DNA of 64,000 nt from Shinella sumterensis (GTDB taxonomy: Bacteria; Pseudomonadota; Alphaproteobacteria; Rhizobiales; Rhizobiaceae), in the NCBI RefSeq assembly GCF_004514425.2, contig NZ_MYFN02000008.1:1-64000 (forward strand), in the 5' to 3' direction. A program made the position numbers and the translations under genes. Within the stretch, counting starts at the first letter, position 1; every line of letters starts with the position of its first letter. Shown piece after piece: positions 17,784 through 27,557 of the stretch. The notes beneath the pieces were generated by a model. That model was not told the origin of the DNA. It worked only from the letters and a program-made list of their open reading frames with translations, and ran no database searches.

Positions 17784-17930
17784 TCAATTGCCCTCGATCG
17801 AAAGCCCCTGGTCGTTGAGCTTGATCTCCACCCCGTCCGGCTTCTTTTCCTGCTGATAGGCATAGTAAGCGAACCCGGCCACCACGACGATAAGGGCGCC
17901 GATGATCATGTAGAGTGCGTTTCTGTTCAC
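17784..17930 (-). CDS. 48-aa single-pass membrane protein
   Basis: A very small protein starting at a GTG (17930). It has one membrane helix (ALYMIIGALIVVVAGFAYYA), a KK pair, and a 20-residue tail containing GVEIKLND and GLSIEG. It lies between smc and ppdK on their strand, 77 bases after the smc stop. The tail reads like a conserved extracytoplasmic segment rather than random translation, and codon use is GC-rich at third positions. No family function is known to me. Confidence 0.65.
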   Translation of the reverse strand: MNRNALYMIIGALIVVVAGFAYYAYQQEKKPDGVEIKLNDQGLSIEGN

Positions 17931-18007
17931 GTGTGATCCCCAATTGCGTATGCGCTGCAAATCGGCAGGCGGCTTTAAACGCACTGGAGAGTTTATTGTT
18001 CCTGATG

Positions 18008-21000
18008 TCAGGACGCTTCGCGCAGCTGTTCGGCGGTCTGCAGGTCGACGGAGACGAGCTGGGAGACGCCCTGTTCGGCCATGGTGACGCCGAAGAGGCG
18101 GTTCATGCGGGCCATGGTGATGGGGTTGTGGGTGATGATGATGAAGCGCGTCTCGGTGGAGGCCGCCATCTCGTCCATCAGGTTGCAATAGCGCTCGACA
18201 TTGTGGTCGTCGAGCGGCGCGTCCACCTCGTCCAGCACGCAGATCGGCGCGGGATTGGTGAGGAAGACGGCGAAGATGAGCGCCATGGCCGTCAGCGCCT
18301 GCTCGCCGCCCGAAAGCAGCGTCATGGTCTGCGGCTTCTTGCCGGGCGGGCGGGCGAGGATTTCCAGCCCGGCATCCAGCGGGTCCTCGCTTTCGATGAG
18401 CTGGAGTTCCGCCGTGCCGCCGCCGAACAGGTGGGTGAAGAGGCGCTGGAATTGCGCATTCACCACATCGAAGGCGGCCAGCAGGCGCTCGCGCCCCTCG
18501 CGGTTCAGGCTCTGGATGGCCGAGCGCAGCTTGCGGATCGCCTCGATGATATCCTCGCGCTCCGTGACGAGCGCATCGAGCTTTTCGGACAGGTCACGCT
18601 GCTCTTCCTCGGCGCGCAGGTTGACGGCGCCGAGACGCTCGCGCTCGATCCTGAGACGGTCGAGGTCCCGTTCGGTCTCGCGCGGATCGGGAAGCGGCGC
18701 GCCGGCGGCATGGCCTGTCAGCCGTAGGGCCTCGTGCGGCGCGCAGTTCAGCGCCTCGCGGATGCGCGTCTCGCCTTCGATGCGGCGCTCCCGCGCCGAG
18801 ACGAGGCGCTCTTCCGCGCGGCCGCGGGTTTCGCGCGATTCGGCAAGCTGCGAGAGCGCGGTCGTGGCGACGCGGTCGGCCTCGCGCTGGCGGTTTTCGG
18901 CCTCCTGAAGCGCGTCGGCGGCTTCGCGGCGCGCGGCCTCGGCATTGCTGAGGCCGGTCAGCAGCTCGCGGCGCTTTTCCTCGATCTCGTCGGGCGCCTC
19001 GGCGAGCTCCTCCATTTCCTCGCGGGCTTCCGCCTCGCGCTCACGCAGCGTGGCGATGTGGTTTTCGGCGCTCGTGGCGCGGGTCGTCCAGGTCTCGCGT
19101 TCGGTCGCGATCGCCATGAGGCGGCGGCGGCGGTCGGCCATTTCGCGGGCGAGGCCGTCATGGGCGGCGCGGGCTTCCGCGAGCGTCGCGCGGTCGGTCG
19201 CGACATCCATCGTGTGGGCGCGCAGGCGCAGGTCGAGATCGGAAAGGTCGGGCGCGTCTTCAAGGGCTGCGCGGGCGTCCTCGAGCGCTTGCGCCGCCTC
19301 TTCCACTTGCCCTTCGATCTGCGCGCGCGTCTCGCCGAGAACGGCGCGGCGGCGGATGAGATCGCCGGAGGCGCGCTCGGCCGTTTCCAGCGCCTCGCGG
19401 GCCTCGGCAAGCGCGCGCGTGGCGACGCGCTGCGCCTCGCGGGCGGCCTGCTGGCGCTGCATTTCGGCGCGGATCGTCTCGGCGGCGCGGGCAAGGTCGG
19501 CCTCGGCATCCGCAAGCGCCGCCCGCGCGTCGTCCAGTTCGGCTTCCAGTTCGGCGAGGCGGTTCTTCTGCTCCAGGCGCAGCGCCGCCGCACTTGGCGC
19601 ATCGGCACCGGTGACATGGCCATCCCAGCGGAACACCGCACCGTCGCGGGTCACCAGCCGCTGGCCGGGACGGAGCTGCGGCAGGAGATCCAGCGCCTCC
19701 TCCACGCCGCCGGCAATCCCGACCTGGGCAAGGCGACGGTGCAGGACCGCGGGCGCGCGGACATGAGAAATGAGAGACGGCACGCCGCCCGGCAGGGCCG
19801 GATCGGCGGAGACATCGCCCGACGCGCGCCAGTGAACGGGCGCATCCACATCGGCCGGCGATTCGAGATCGTCGCCGAGTGCGGCGCCCAGCGCCGTTTC
19901 ATAGCCGCGGTCGACCGCGACATCCTCGACGACGGGCGCAGAAGAGCCCGCGCTCGTGCCGGCCTCCAGCATGCGGCGGATGGTGCGGGCTTCCGTCTCG
20001 ATACCGGCCAGCCGGGCGCGTGCCGTGTCGACGGGACCGCGCAGGGCGGCTTCGCCGAAGCGGGCCTCCTCCAGCGCCTCCTCGACGGCGACCAGCATCT
20101 CGCCGGCGGCTTCCAGCGCCTGCCCGGCCTCCTGCACGGCGGCGCGGCGCTCTTCCGGGTCGGGCAGTGCGGCGATGCGCGCATCCATGTCGGCAAGCTC
20201 GCGCGCCTGCGCATCGAGCTGCTGGCCAAGCCGCAGATGGCGCTCGGAAAGATCGCGGATCGCCTTTTCCAGCTGGTTGCGCACGGCCTGGGCTTCGGCG
20301 CGCTCGGCGGTAACGGCGGCAAGAGCGGCTTCGCTCGTCGCAAGCTTCGCCGCCGCCTCGTCCATCGTCTCGCGGGCCGCCTCGGCGCGCTCGTCGGCCT
20401 CGGCCAGAATTTCGCGGATTTCATCCTCTTCGACGAGAAGTCGATCGAGTACGGCCGCATTGTCCGCCACCATGCGCTCCTCGCGCACGATGTCCTCGGC
20501 AAGCTGCGCCATGCGGCGGCCAAGTTCGTCACGGCGGCGCAGCAGGCGGGCGGAATCCTCTTCCAGCTGCGCCCGTGCGATCTGGAGGCGCTGGAGCGCG
20601 GCGGCAAGCTTCGCCTCGTTCTCGCGCAGCTCCGGCAGCTTCAGGCTGGCGACGGCCTGATCCTTGGCGGCCTGCATCTGCGCATTCGCCCGCTCGGCGA
20701 CCAGCGATGTGGCCTGGTTGAGCTGGCTTTCGGCCTCGCCCTCTGCCTCCTTCGCCTGCACCCAGCGGATGTGCAGAAGCATCGCCTCGTGGCGGCGGAT
20801 ATCGGCCGACAGCGCCTTGAAGCGATTGGCCTGGCGCGACTGGCGCTTCAGGCTTTCGATCTGGCTTTCGAGCTGCGAGGTCACATCGTCGAGCCGTTCG
20901 AGATTGGTTTCGGCGGCGCGCAGGCGCAGCTCCGCCTCATGGCGACGCGAATGCAGGCCGGAAATGCCGGCCGCCTCTTCGAGCAGCTGGCGGCGGGCCT

Positions 21001-21472
21001 GGGGCTTGGCCTGGATGAGTTCGCCGATCCGCCCCTGCCCCACCATGGAGGGCGAGCGGGCGCCGGTGGAGGCATCGGCGAAGAGCAGCTGCACATCCTT
21101 GGCGCGCGCTTCCTTGCCGTTGATGCGGTAGATGGAGCCATTCTCGCGCTCGATGCGACGCGAGACCTGGATCTCGTCCTCGTCGTTGAAGGCGGCCGGC
21201 GCCGTGCGGTCGGAATTGTCGAGATAGAGGCCGACTTCGGCGGTGTTGCGCGCCGGACGGTTGGCGGAACCGGAGAAGATGACGTCGTCCATGCCGGACG
21301 CGCGCATGTTCTTGTAGGAGTTTTCCCCCATCACCCAGCGCAGCGCCTCGACGAGGTTCGACTTGCCGCAGCCATTGGGGCCGACCACGCCGGTCAGGCC
21401 GCGCTCGATGACGAATTCGGTGGGTTCGACGAAGGACTTGAAGCCGAGAAGGCGGAGCTTGTTGAACTTCAT
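18008..21472 (-). CDS. smc: chromosome segregation protein SMC
   Basis: An 1154-residue SMC ATPase that organises and helps segregate the chromosome with ScpA/ScpB. Walker A GPNGCGKSN is at residues 32-40. Two long coiled coils rich in Ala/Glu/Arg flank a hinge near 500-650. The C-terminal head has the signature LLSGGEQALTAMAL near 1055 and Walker B ICVLDEVDAPLDD near 1085. The start at 21472 gives the standard KLRLLGFKSFVEPTEF beginning; the eight extra codons to 21496 are unlikely. ScpA/B are not in the window. The DsbA-like gene lies upstream beyond a 220-base gap holding a palindromic repeat. Confidence 0.97.
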   Translation of the reverse strand: MKFNKLRLLGFKSFVEPTEFVIERGLTGVVGPNGCGKSNLVEALRWVMGENSYKNMRASGMDDVIFSGSANRPARNTAEVGLYLDNSDRTAPAAFNDEDEIQVSRRIERENGSIYRINGKEARAKDVQLLFADASTGARSPSMVGQGRIGELIQAKPQARRQLLEEAAGISGLHSRRHEAELRLRAAETNLERLDDVTSQLESQIESLKRQSRQANRFKALSADIRRHEAMLLHIRWVQAKEAEGEAESQLNQATSLVAERANAQMQAAKDQAVASLKLPELRENEAKLAAALQRLQIARAQLEEDSARLLRRRDELGRRMAQLAEDIVREERMVADNAAVLDRLLVEEDEIREILAEADERAEAARETMDEAAAKLATSEAALAAVTAERAEAQAVRNQLEKAIRDLSERHLRLGQQLDAQARELADMDARIAALPDPEERRAAVQEAGQALEAAGEMLVAVEEALEEARFGEAALRGPVDTARARLAGIETEARTIRRMLEAGTSAGSSAPVVEDVAVDRGYETALGAALGDDLESPADVDAPVHWRASGDVSADPALPGGVPSLISHVRAPAVLHRRLAQVGIAGGVEEALDLLPQLRPGQRLVTRDGAVFRWDGHVTGADAPSAAALRLEQKNRLAELEAELDDARAALADAEADLARAAETIRAEMQRQQAAREAQRVATRALAEAREALETAERASGDLIRRRAVLGETRAQIEGQVEEAAQALEDARAALEDAPDLSDLDLRLRAHTMDVATDRATLAEARAAHDGLAREMADRRRRLMAIATERETWTTRATSAENHIATLREREAEAREEMEELAEAPDEIEEKRRELLTGLSNAEAARREAADALQEAENRQREADRVATTALSQLAESRETRGRAEERLVSARERRIEGETRIREALNCAPHEALRLTGHAAGAPLPDPRETERDLDRLRIERERLGAVNLRAEEEQRDLSEKLDALVTEREDIIEAIRKLRSAIQSLNREGRERLLAAFDVVNAQFQRLFTHLFGGGTAELQLIESEDPLDAGLEILARPPGKKPQTMTLLSGGEQALTAMALIFAVFLTNPAPICVLDEVDAPLDDHNVERYCNLMDEMAASTETRFIIITHNPITMARMNRLFGVTMAEQGVSQLVSVDLQTAEQLREAS

Positions 21473-21493
21473 GCGGCTGCCTTGGGGGTGCGG

Positions 21494-21615
21494 CACCCCC
21501 CTCTGGCCTGCCTGCCATCTCCCTCATAAGGGGGGAGACTGAATCGTGGCACCGCCTTGCTCCAAGCCGATCTCCCCCCCTGTGGGGGAGATGCCCGGCA
21601 GGGCAGAGGGGGGTG
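21494..21615. repeat. 122-bp two-palindrome intergenic element, copy 1
   Basis: The outer arms CACCCCCCTCTG (21494-21505) and CAGAGGGGGGTG (21604-21615) are exact inverted repeats. Inside are two hairpins built from CTCCC/GGGGAG runs (about 21514-21537 and 21570-21592) and a GCCCGGCAGG segment. A second element at 46284-46405 has the same length and plan. Such elements resemble rhizobial intergenic mosaic elements. Here it separates smc from the upstream dsbA-like gene. Confidence 0.75.
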
Positions 21616-21691
21616 AACCACGGATGCCGACGAAAAATAAAAAGCGGGCGCACGGCTTCCGCCGTCGCCCGCCGTCAATCCGGTCGAAGGA

Positions 21692-22510
21692 TCAGAGCAT
21701 GCTGTCGATGAGGGCCGACATGGTGCCAACCGACATGTCTCCCGAATAGCGCTTGCCATTGATCAGGAAGGTCGGGGTCGCTGCGACGCCGAATTCCTTG
21801 GCACCGCGTTCCCGTACCGCGTTCACATCATCCAGAAGCTTCTGGTTCGTCAAGCAGGCCTGGAAGCTCTCCTGTGTAAAACCGGCGAGTTTCGACATCT
21901 GCAGCAGCGCTTCGCGGCCATCCTGCGCGGCGGCCCAGACTTCCTGCTGCTTCATCAGCATGGAGATCATCGGGAAATACTGCGCGGCGTCCGTCAGCTC
22001 GGCCGGGTTCTGCGGCTTGCAGCGGGCCAGCATGAAGGCTGCGGCGGCGCGCGGATCGAACGGGAATTCGCGGACGATGAAACGGACCTTGCCGCTATCG
22101 ACGTACTTCGTCTTGATCGCGTCGAAGGTATTGTTGTGGAAGGCGGCGCAATGCGGGCAGGTCGTCGACATGTATTCGACGATCGTCACCGGCGCGTTGG
22201 CTTCGCCGAGCGCCATGTCCGGCAGGGCGCCGGGCTTCAGCACTTCGGCCATGTCGACATCGCCCTCGGCGGTCGGCAGTTCCGCGGGCGCGGCCGTCGC
22301 CGTGTCGGCCTGGGCGACCTCCGTCGTTCCGGTCGTGGCGGCCGAGGTCGTCGAGCCCGTGGTTTCAGTCGATGTCGACTGCGTGGCCGCCGGATCCTGC
22401 GCGGCCTGTTCCTTCTTTTCGTCGGAGCAGGCGGCGAGCGTCACGGCAAGCCCTGCTACGGCAACGCCGGTGAGAAGGCGCTTCATCAGGCTCATTTCGG
22501 AAAGGGACAT
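21692..22510 (-). CDS. DsbA-family thioredoxin-like lipoprotein
   Basis: A 272-residue envelope thiol oxidoreductase. The signal LTGVAVAGLAVTLAACS has a lipobox cysteine at residue 28, so it is probably membrane-anchored. A Thr/Ser/Ala-rich linker (35-85) leads to a DsbA domain with the active-site CPHC at 118-121 and the cis-proline loop ATPTFLING near 250. It should oxidise or isomerise cysteines in exported proteins. The ATG at 22510 has AGGAGAGACC upstream, excluding the longer frame to 22600. It follows the DciA-like gene on the same strand. Confidence 0.9.
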   Translation of the reverse strand: MSLSEMSLMKRLLTGVAVAGLAVTLAACSDEKKEQAAQDPAATQSTSTETTGSTTSAATTGTTEVAQADTATAAPAELPTAEGDVDMAEVLKPGALPDMALGEANAPVTIVEYMSTTCPHCAAFHNNTFDAIKTKYVDSGKVRFIVREFPFDPRAAAAFMLARCKPQNPAELTDAAQYFPMISMLMKQQEVWAAAQDGREALLQMSKLAGFTQESFQACLTNQKLLDDVNAVRERGAKEFGVAATPTFLINGKRYSGDMSVGTMSALIDSML

Positions 22511-22750
22511 GGTCTCTCCTGTGGGATGGAAATTCTTGGGACGGACGCAATTCTTGAGGAAAGACGGTTCAAGTCTTTTCGCAAGAATTGCTCTTCGCAC
22601 TCCCGATATACCTGCTTTGGGGCGCGAACAAGCTGCGTGGAGGCCAGTAACTTCAAAGAATTGTGACCGTTCGATGGTTCTCGGGCACGTCCGGCGAACA
22701 CAGGCTCACCGGGCATGCCCTATCATTTTTTCTTCCCGCATCGTCCAACG

Positions 22751-22780
22751 CCGAAGCGATTCCGCTTCGGCTGGAAATGC
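22751..22780. repeat. short hairpin repeat, copy 2
   Basis: CCGAAGCG-ATTC-CGCTTCGG at 22751-22770 followed by CTGGAAATGC matches the copy at 14581 except in the loop. The stem is thus conserved at two unrelated places. It lies one base beyond the stop of the DciA-like gene and may end or stabilise that transcript. Confidence 0.7.
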
Positions 22781-22781
22781 T

Positions 22782-23288
22782 TTAGCGACGCCGGCCGAGC
22801 ACCGCCGTGCCGAGCCGCTTCAGAGCCGCCTTCAGGGCATCGCCCTCGATGCCCTCGACGAGGCCGTCAAGATGGCGGGCGGCCTCGCCGGTCAGCGGGC
22901 GCGGCCTTGCGCGGTGGCGCGACTGCTGGCTGACCGGCTTCTGGACGATCCGGACCTGATTGATCGCCGGGAAGCCGAAGAAGCCGTTGATGCGCTGGAT
23001 GATCTCGCCCTGCTGGTGGCTGAGGAAGAGCGCGCGGGCGCCCTCGCAGGCAATGGTCAGCACGCCCGGCTGATGGCCGCCGCCCTCGCCCGCCATTTCC
23101 GAGGCCCGGCGCGGCCAGGAAATGCGTTCAGGCCGCGTGCAGTCGGAAAACTGCGTTCCGGCAATCTCGTCCCACGAGCCCAGAAGCATCGTGTTGATGC
23201 CGGCACGCTTGGCCAGCACCGGGTCGATGAGACCGTTGGCGACTTCGCTGATCTGCACGATGCCGCGTCTTGACGCCTTGTTGTTCAC
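22782..23288 (-). CDS. DUF721 / DciA-like protein
   Basis: A 168-residue DUF721 protein. Relatives include DciA, which helps load the replicative helicase in bacteria lacking DnaC. The family core is the region ISEVANGLIDPVLAKRAG, then LLGSWDEIAG, and TIACEGARALFLSHQQGEII leading to INGFFGFPAINQVRI. The tail is basic and Pro/Arg-rich (HRARPRPLTG). It is divergent from mutY with about 160 bases between starts and upstream of the DsbA-like lipoprotein, a common rhizobial order. The helicase-loading role is inferred from the family, not shown here. Confidence 0.85.
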   Translation of the reverse strand: MNNKASRRGIVQISEVANGLIDPVLAKRAGINTMLLGSWDEIAGTQFSDCTRPERISWPRRASEMAGEGGGHQPGVLTIACEGARALFLSHQQGEIIQRINGFFGFPAINQVRIVQKPVSQQSRHRARPRPLTGEAARHLDGLVEGIEGDALKAALKRLGTAVLGRRR

Positions 23289-23365
23289 GGTTTACCCCTT
23301 GCGGGAAAATATTCCTGCCATGCCCGCGAAGCACCTTGAAGAGCGCGGACCACTCCGCCAGTTAT

Positions 23366-23400
23366 AGAGCAATTCCAGCAAAAGTGTGCAGGGTTTTGCG
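23366..23400. repeat. partial AGAGCAATTCC-type rhizobial repeat
   Basis: The segment starting AGAGCAATTCCAGCAAAAGT contains GCAAAA (23378-23383) and TTTTGC (23394-23399) as hairpin arms. It resembles, from memory, a dispersed repeat of rhizobial intergenic regions that begins AGAGCAATTCCAG. It lies in the mutY/DUF721 divergent gap, where it could affect both promoters. Confidence 0.4.
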
Positions 23401-23449
23401 CCGATTCAGCGATACAATGAGGGGCGATCCGACCCCGTTCAGGCCGATC

Positions 23450-24544
23450 ATGACCAAGCCTCACCGAACGACGGCGCTCGCCGACCTGCTTCTCGCCTGG
23501 TACGACCGGCACCATCGCGACCTGCCCTGGCGGGTGAGCCCGCCGATGGCGGCGCGCGGCGAGACGGCCGATCCCTACCGCGTCTGGCTCTCCGAGGTCA
23601 TGCTGCAGCAGACGACCGTCCAGGCGGTGAAATCCTATTTCGCCCTCTTCACGTCGCGCTGGCCGACGGTCACGGATCTCGCGAAGGCCGACAATGAGGA
23701 CGTGATGAAGTCCTGGGCCGGGCTCGGCTACTACGCCCGCGCGCGCAACCTCAAGAAATGCGCCGAGGCCGTCGCCTTCGGGCATGGCGGGGTGTTTCCC
23801 GATACGGCGGAAGGGTTGAAGGCCCTGCCCGGGATCGGCGACTATACAGCCGCCGCGATCGCCGCCATCGCCTTCAACCGCCACAGCGCCGTGCTCGACG
23901 GCAATGTCGAGCGCGTCATTTCCCGCCTCCATGCCATCGAAACGCCCCTGCCCGCCGCCAAGCCGGAAATGCGGGCGCTGGTCGCCGCGATGACGCCGCA
24001 GGACCGGCCCGGCGATTTCGCCCAGGGCATGATGGACCTCGGCGCCACGATCTGCACGCCGCGCCGCCCGGCCTGCGCGCTCTGTCCCTTCAACGCGCAA
24101 TGCCGGGTGCTCGGGCAGGACGATCCGGAACTCTATCCGCGCAAGGCCGCCAAGAAGGAAAAGCCGGTGCGACTGGGTGCCGCCTTTGTGGCGGAAGACG
24201 AAACGGGCGCTATCTTCCTGCGCAAGCGGGTGGAAAGCGGCCTGCTCGGCGGCATGACGGAGGTGCCCGGCAGCCAATGGACGGCGCGCATCGATGGCGA
24301 CACCGGCACCGGGGCGGCCCCGTTTGCGGCTGCATGGCAGGCCTGCGGCACGGTCGTGCACGTCTTCACGCATTTCGAGCTGCGGCTGACCGTCTATCGT
24401 TCGAAGGCATCGCGTGATGCCGCGGCCGGCGAAGGATGGTGGCAGCCCAGGGAGACACTCGACGGCGAGGCCCTGCCGACCGTCATGAAGAAGGCCATAA
24501 AACAAGCGATACCCGACGCATTCGAAACGGCGAGGAAAGCATGA
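23450..24544 (+). CDS. mutY: A/G-specific adenine glycosylase MutY
   Basis: A 364-residue base-excision repair enzyme that removes adenine opposite 8-oxoguanine. The catalytic Glu is in SEVMLQQTT (residue 49), the helix-hairpin-helix LPGIGDYTAAAI is near 126-137, and the catalytic Asp is in VLDGNVERV near 151. The 4Fe-4S cluster cysteines follow a C-X6-C-X2-C-X5-C pattern at about 202-218. The C-terminal NUDIX-like domain recognises 8-oxoG. I use the ATG at 23450; ATG 23417 is possible, but the frame from 23270 is not. It is coupled to a HAD phosphatase by a four-base overlap. Confidence 0.96.
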   Translation: MTKPHRTTALADLLLAWYDRHHRDLPWRVSPPMAARGETADPYRVWLSEVMLQQTTVQAVKSYFALFTSRWPTVTDLAKADNEDVMKSWAGLGYYARARNLKKCAEAVAFGHGGVFPDTAEGLKALPGIGDYTAAAIAAIAFNRHSAVLDGNVERVISRLHAIETPLPAAKPEMRALVAAMTPQDRPGDFAQGMMDLGATICTPRRPACALCPFNAQCRVLGQDDPELYPRKAAKKEKPVRLGAAFVAEDETGAIFLRKRVESGLLGGMTEVPGSQWTARIDGDTGTGAAPFAAAWQACGTVVHVFTHFELRLTVYRSKASRDAAAGEGWWQPRETLDGEALPTVMKKAIKQAIPDAFETARKA

Positions 24545-25158
24545 GCAGCATCGAAATCCGACATATCGTCTTCGACATCGGCAGGGTGCTGATTCACTAC
24601 GATCCGCATATTCCCTTCGCCCGCCTCATCCCTGATGATGCCGAGCGCAACTGGTTCTTCAGCAATGTCTGCACGCACGACTGGAACCTGGAACAGGATC
24701 GCGGCCGGGCATGGGCGGACGCCGAGGCCCTGCTGATCGAGGCGCATCCCGATCGCATCGAGCACATCCGCGCCTTCCGCAAACACTGGCACGAGATGGT
24801 CTCGCATGCCTATGTGGAAAGCGTGGCGATCATGGAGGCCCTGATCCAGGAGGGCCGCGACGTGACGATGCTGACCAATTTCGCGGCCGATACGTTCAAG
24901 GAGGCGCGCAAGCTCTTCCCCTTCCTCGACATGCCGCGCGGCGTCACGGTGTCCGGCGAGATCGGCCTCATCAAGCCCGACATCGCCATCTACGAGAAGC
25001 ACAGCCGCGATTTCGGCCTGTCGCCGGCCCACACGCTGTTCATCGACGATGCGCCGGCCAATGTGGAGGGCGCGCGCCTGGCCGGCTGGCACGCCGTGCT
25101 GTTCACCGATCCGGAAAAGCTGAAGGCGGACCTCGCCGCCCACGGCATCGCTCTTTAA
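24541..25158 (+). CDS. HAD-superfamily phosphatase (YihX-like)
   Basis: A 205-residue HAD subfamily IA hydrolase. Motif I reads FDIGRVLIHYDP, with Gly in place of the usual second Asp, as in YihX-type sugar-phosphatases. Motif II is MLTNF near residue 115, the motif III Lys is in GLIKPD near 142, and motif IV is LFIDDAPANVEGA near 165. The ATG at 24541 overlaps the mutY stop. The substrate is unknown; a small sugar phosphate is likely by family. A strong terminator follows at 25184. Confidence 0.88.
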   Translation: MSSIEIRHIVFDIGRVLIHYDPHIPFARLIPDDAERNWFFSNVCTHDWNLEQDRGRAWADAEALLIEAHPDRIEHIRAFRKHWHEMVSHAYVESVAIMEALIQEGRDVTMLTNFAADTFKEARKLFPFLDMPRGVTVSGEIGLIKPDIAIYEKHSRDFGLSPAHTLFIDDAPANVEGARLAGWHAVLFTDPEKLKADLAAHGIAL

Positions 25159-25183
25159 TTTAAAGAGTGCGCCTGAAACCGAA

Positions 25184-25216
25184 ACGCCCGGAGCCTTTGG
25201 AGCTCCGGGCGTTTTC
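25184..25216. terminator. bidirectional intrinsic terminator
   Basis: ACGCCCGGAGC (25184-25194) pairs perfectly with GCTCCGGGCGT (25202-25212) around a 7-base loop, followed by TTTC and preceded by GAA on the other side. It ends the mutY operon and could also stop ccrM transcription from the opposite strand. Confidence 0.85.
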
Positions 25217-25480
25217 GCATTTCCGGGACTGAAGGTACAAAAACCGGAAAAGCGATATCCGGCCTGCCTGGCCGGTTGTTCGGCCGTGGCTTTCGCAACG
25301 ATTTCCGCCGCTTGGCCTGATGTCCTTGTCGGCTTCAAAGTAAGCGCGCGTTGGTTAACATCGTCTGAATCGCGCAAGGCCGAAACACAAAAGATTTCCG
25401 TCCCTTGAAAGCCACAGCCCCCGGTGCAGGGAACACCGGAGGCCGCAGCTGGAGAAACGGTCTTTCAGTCCTGGACAGGC
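25217..25480. other. intergenic region between convergent genes, no gene seen
   Basis: These 264 bases lie between the terminator after the HAD gene and the ccrM stop. Open frames crossing it are out of phase with any recognisable protein. One GANTC site (GAATC, about 25367) is present. Nothing else stands out. Confidence 0.5.
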
Positions 25481-26679
<1,199 letters not shown>

Positions 26680-26753
26680 AAAGGCTGAAGGCCCTGAAGA
26701 AAAAGCCGAAACCGCGTCGAGACGGGATTTCTCGCGTTATTTAGGGACATTCA

Positions 26754-27365
26754 ATGGAGCGGCTCGCCGGCGACTGCGCGGTCGCCGAGGACAAGCCTGC
26801 CGGTGCGGCGGGCGTCACGCTGCAAACGGCAAGCGCCCATCTGGCCAAGCTGGAGGCCGGCGGACTGCTCGCGCAGCGCAAGCAGGGCCGCCACCGCTAT
26901 TTCGCGCTAGCCGACGACCAGGCCGGACGGCTGCTCGAAAGCATCATGGGATTTGCGGCCAACCGCGGCCATCTGCGCGCCCGTGCCGGCCCTAGGGATC
27001 CGGCACTGCGCAAGGCACGCGTCTGCTACAACCATCTCGCCGGCGACTACGGCGTGCGCCTGCTCGACCGGCTGGTGGCCGACGGCGATGTCACACTTGA
27101 TGGCGACGACGCCGCGCTGACGCCGGCGGGCGAGACGCGCATGGCCGCGCTCGGCATCGACCTGCCCGCGCTGAAGGCGCAGCGCCGCCCGGTCTGCCGC
27201 ACCTGCCTCGACTGGAGCGAGCGGCGCTCGCATCTGGCGGGATCGCTGGGCGAGGCGCTGCTCGCCCGCTTCATCGCCGACGGCTGGGCAAAACGCGAAA
27301 AGGACAGCCGCGCGGTCCGCTTCACCGGCGATGGCGAACGCAAGTTCATGGCGCTGTTTCCGTGA
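26754..27365 (+). CDS. ArsR-family regulator, N-terminally short
   Basis: A 203-residue winged-helix protein. The recognition helix region GVTLQTASAHLAKLEAGGLL is at residues 20-39 and the wing GRHRYFALADD follows near 44. The C-terminal half, including KARVCYNHLAGDYGVRL and CRTCLDWSERRSHLAGSLG, matches a conserved ArsR subgroup. Related proteins have roughly 20-25 more residues before the first helix (a GDPARAxML-like segment). Here a stop codon at 26742 blocks the frame upstream, so the dimerisation helix is missing or was lost by frameshift. It may be a decaying gene. It is divergent from ccrM. Confidence 0.65.
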   Translation: MERLAGDCAVAEDKPAGAAGVTLQTASAHLAKLEAGGLLAQRKQGRHRYFALADDQAGRLLESIMGFAANRGHLRARAGPRDPALRKARVCYNHLAGDYGVRLLDRLVADGDVTLDGDDAALTPAGETRMAALGIDLPALKAQRRPVCRTCLDWSERRSHLAGSLGEALLARFIADGWAKREKDSRAVRFTGDGERKFMALFP

Positions 27366-27557
27366 TCTTGCAGGGCTGAAGCGCGGCAGACAGCTGCGCA
27401 TAGCTCCTTCCACCACTCCGCAATTGTCCCGGGCCACCCTTTGGTGTACGGATGCCGCAGCTGTGCGGGCCTGCCCGCCCCCTCCGATCTTTTCCCGGTT
27501 TCGGCAAGCAAGGCGTGATGCGCCTGCCGGCGCCGACAGTTTGAAAGACAGCCCATC

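Noticed and set aside
18734-21529. 931-codon plus-strand frame antisense to smc
   Set aside because: It mirrors the smc coding phase and has the low-complexity composition of an antisense shadow.
14581-22780. CRISPR array from repeated short palindromes
   Set aside because: Only two copies 8 kb apart with no regular spacing or cas genes.
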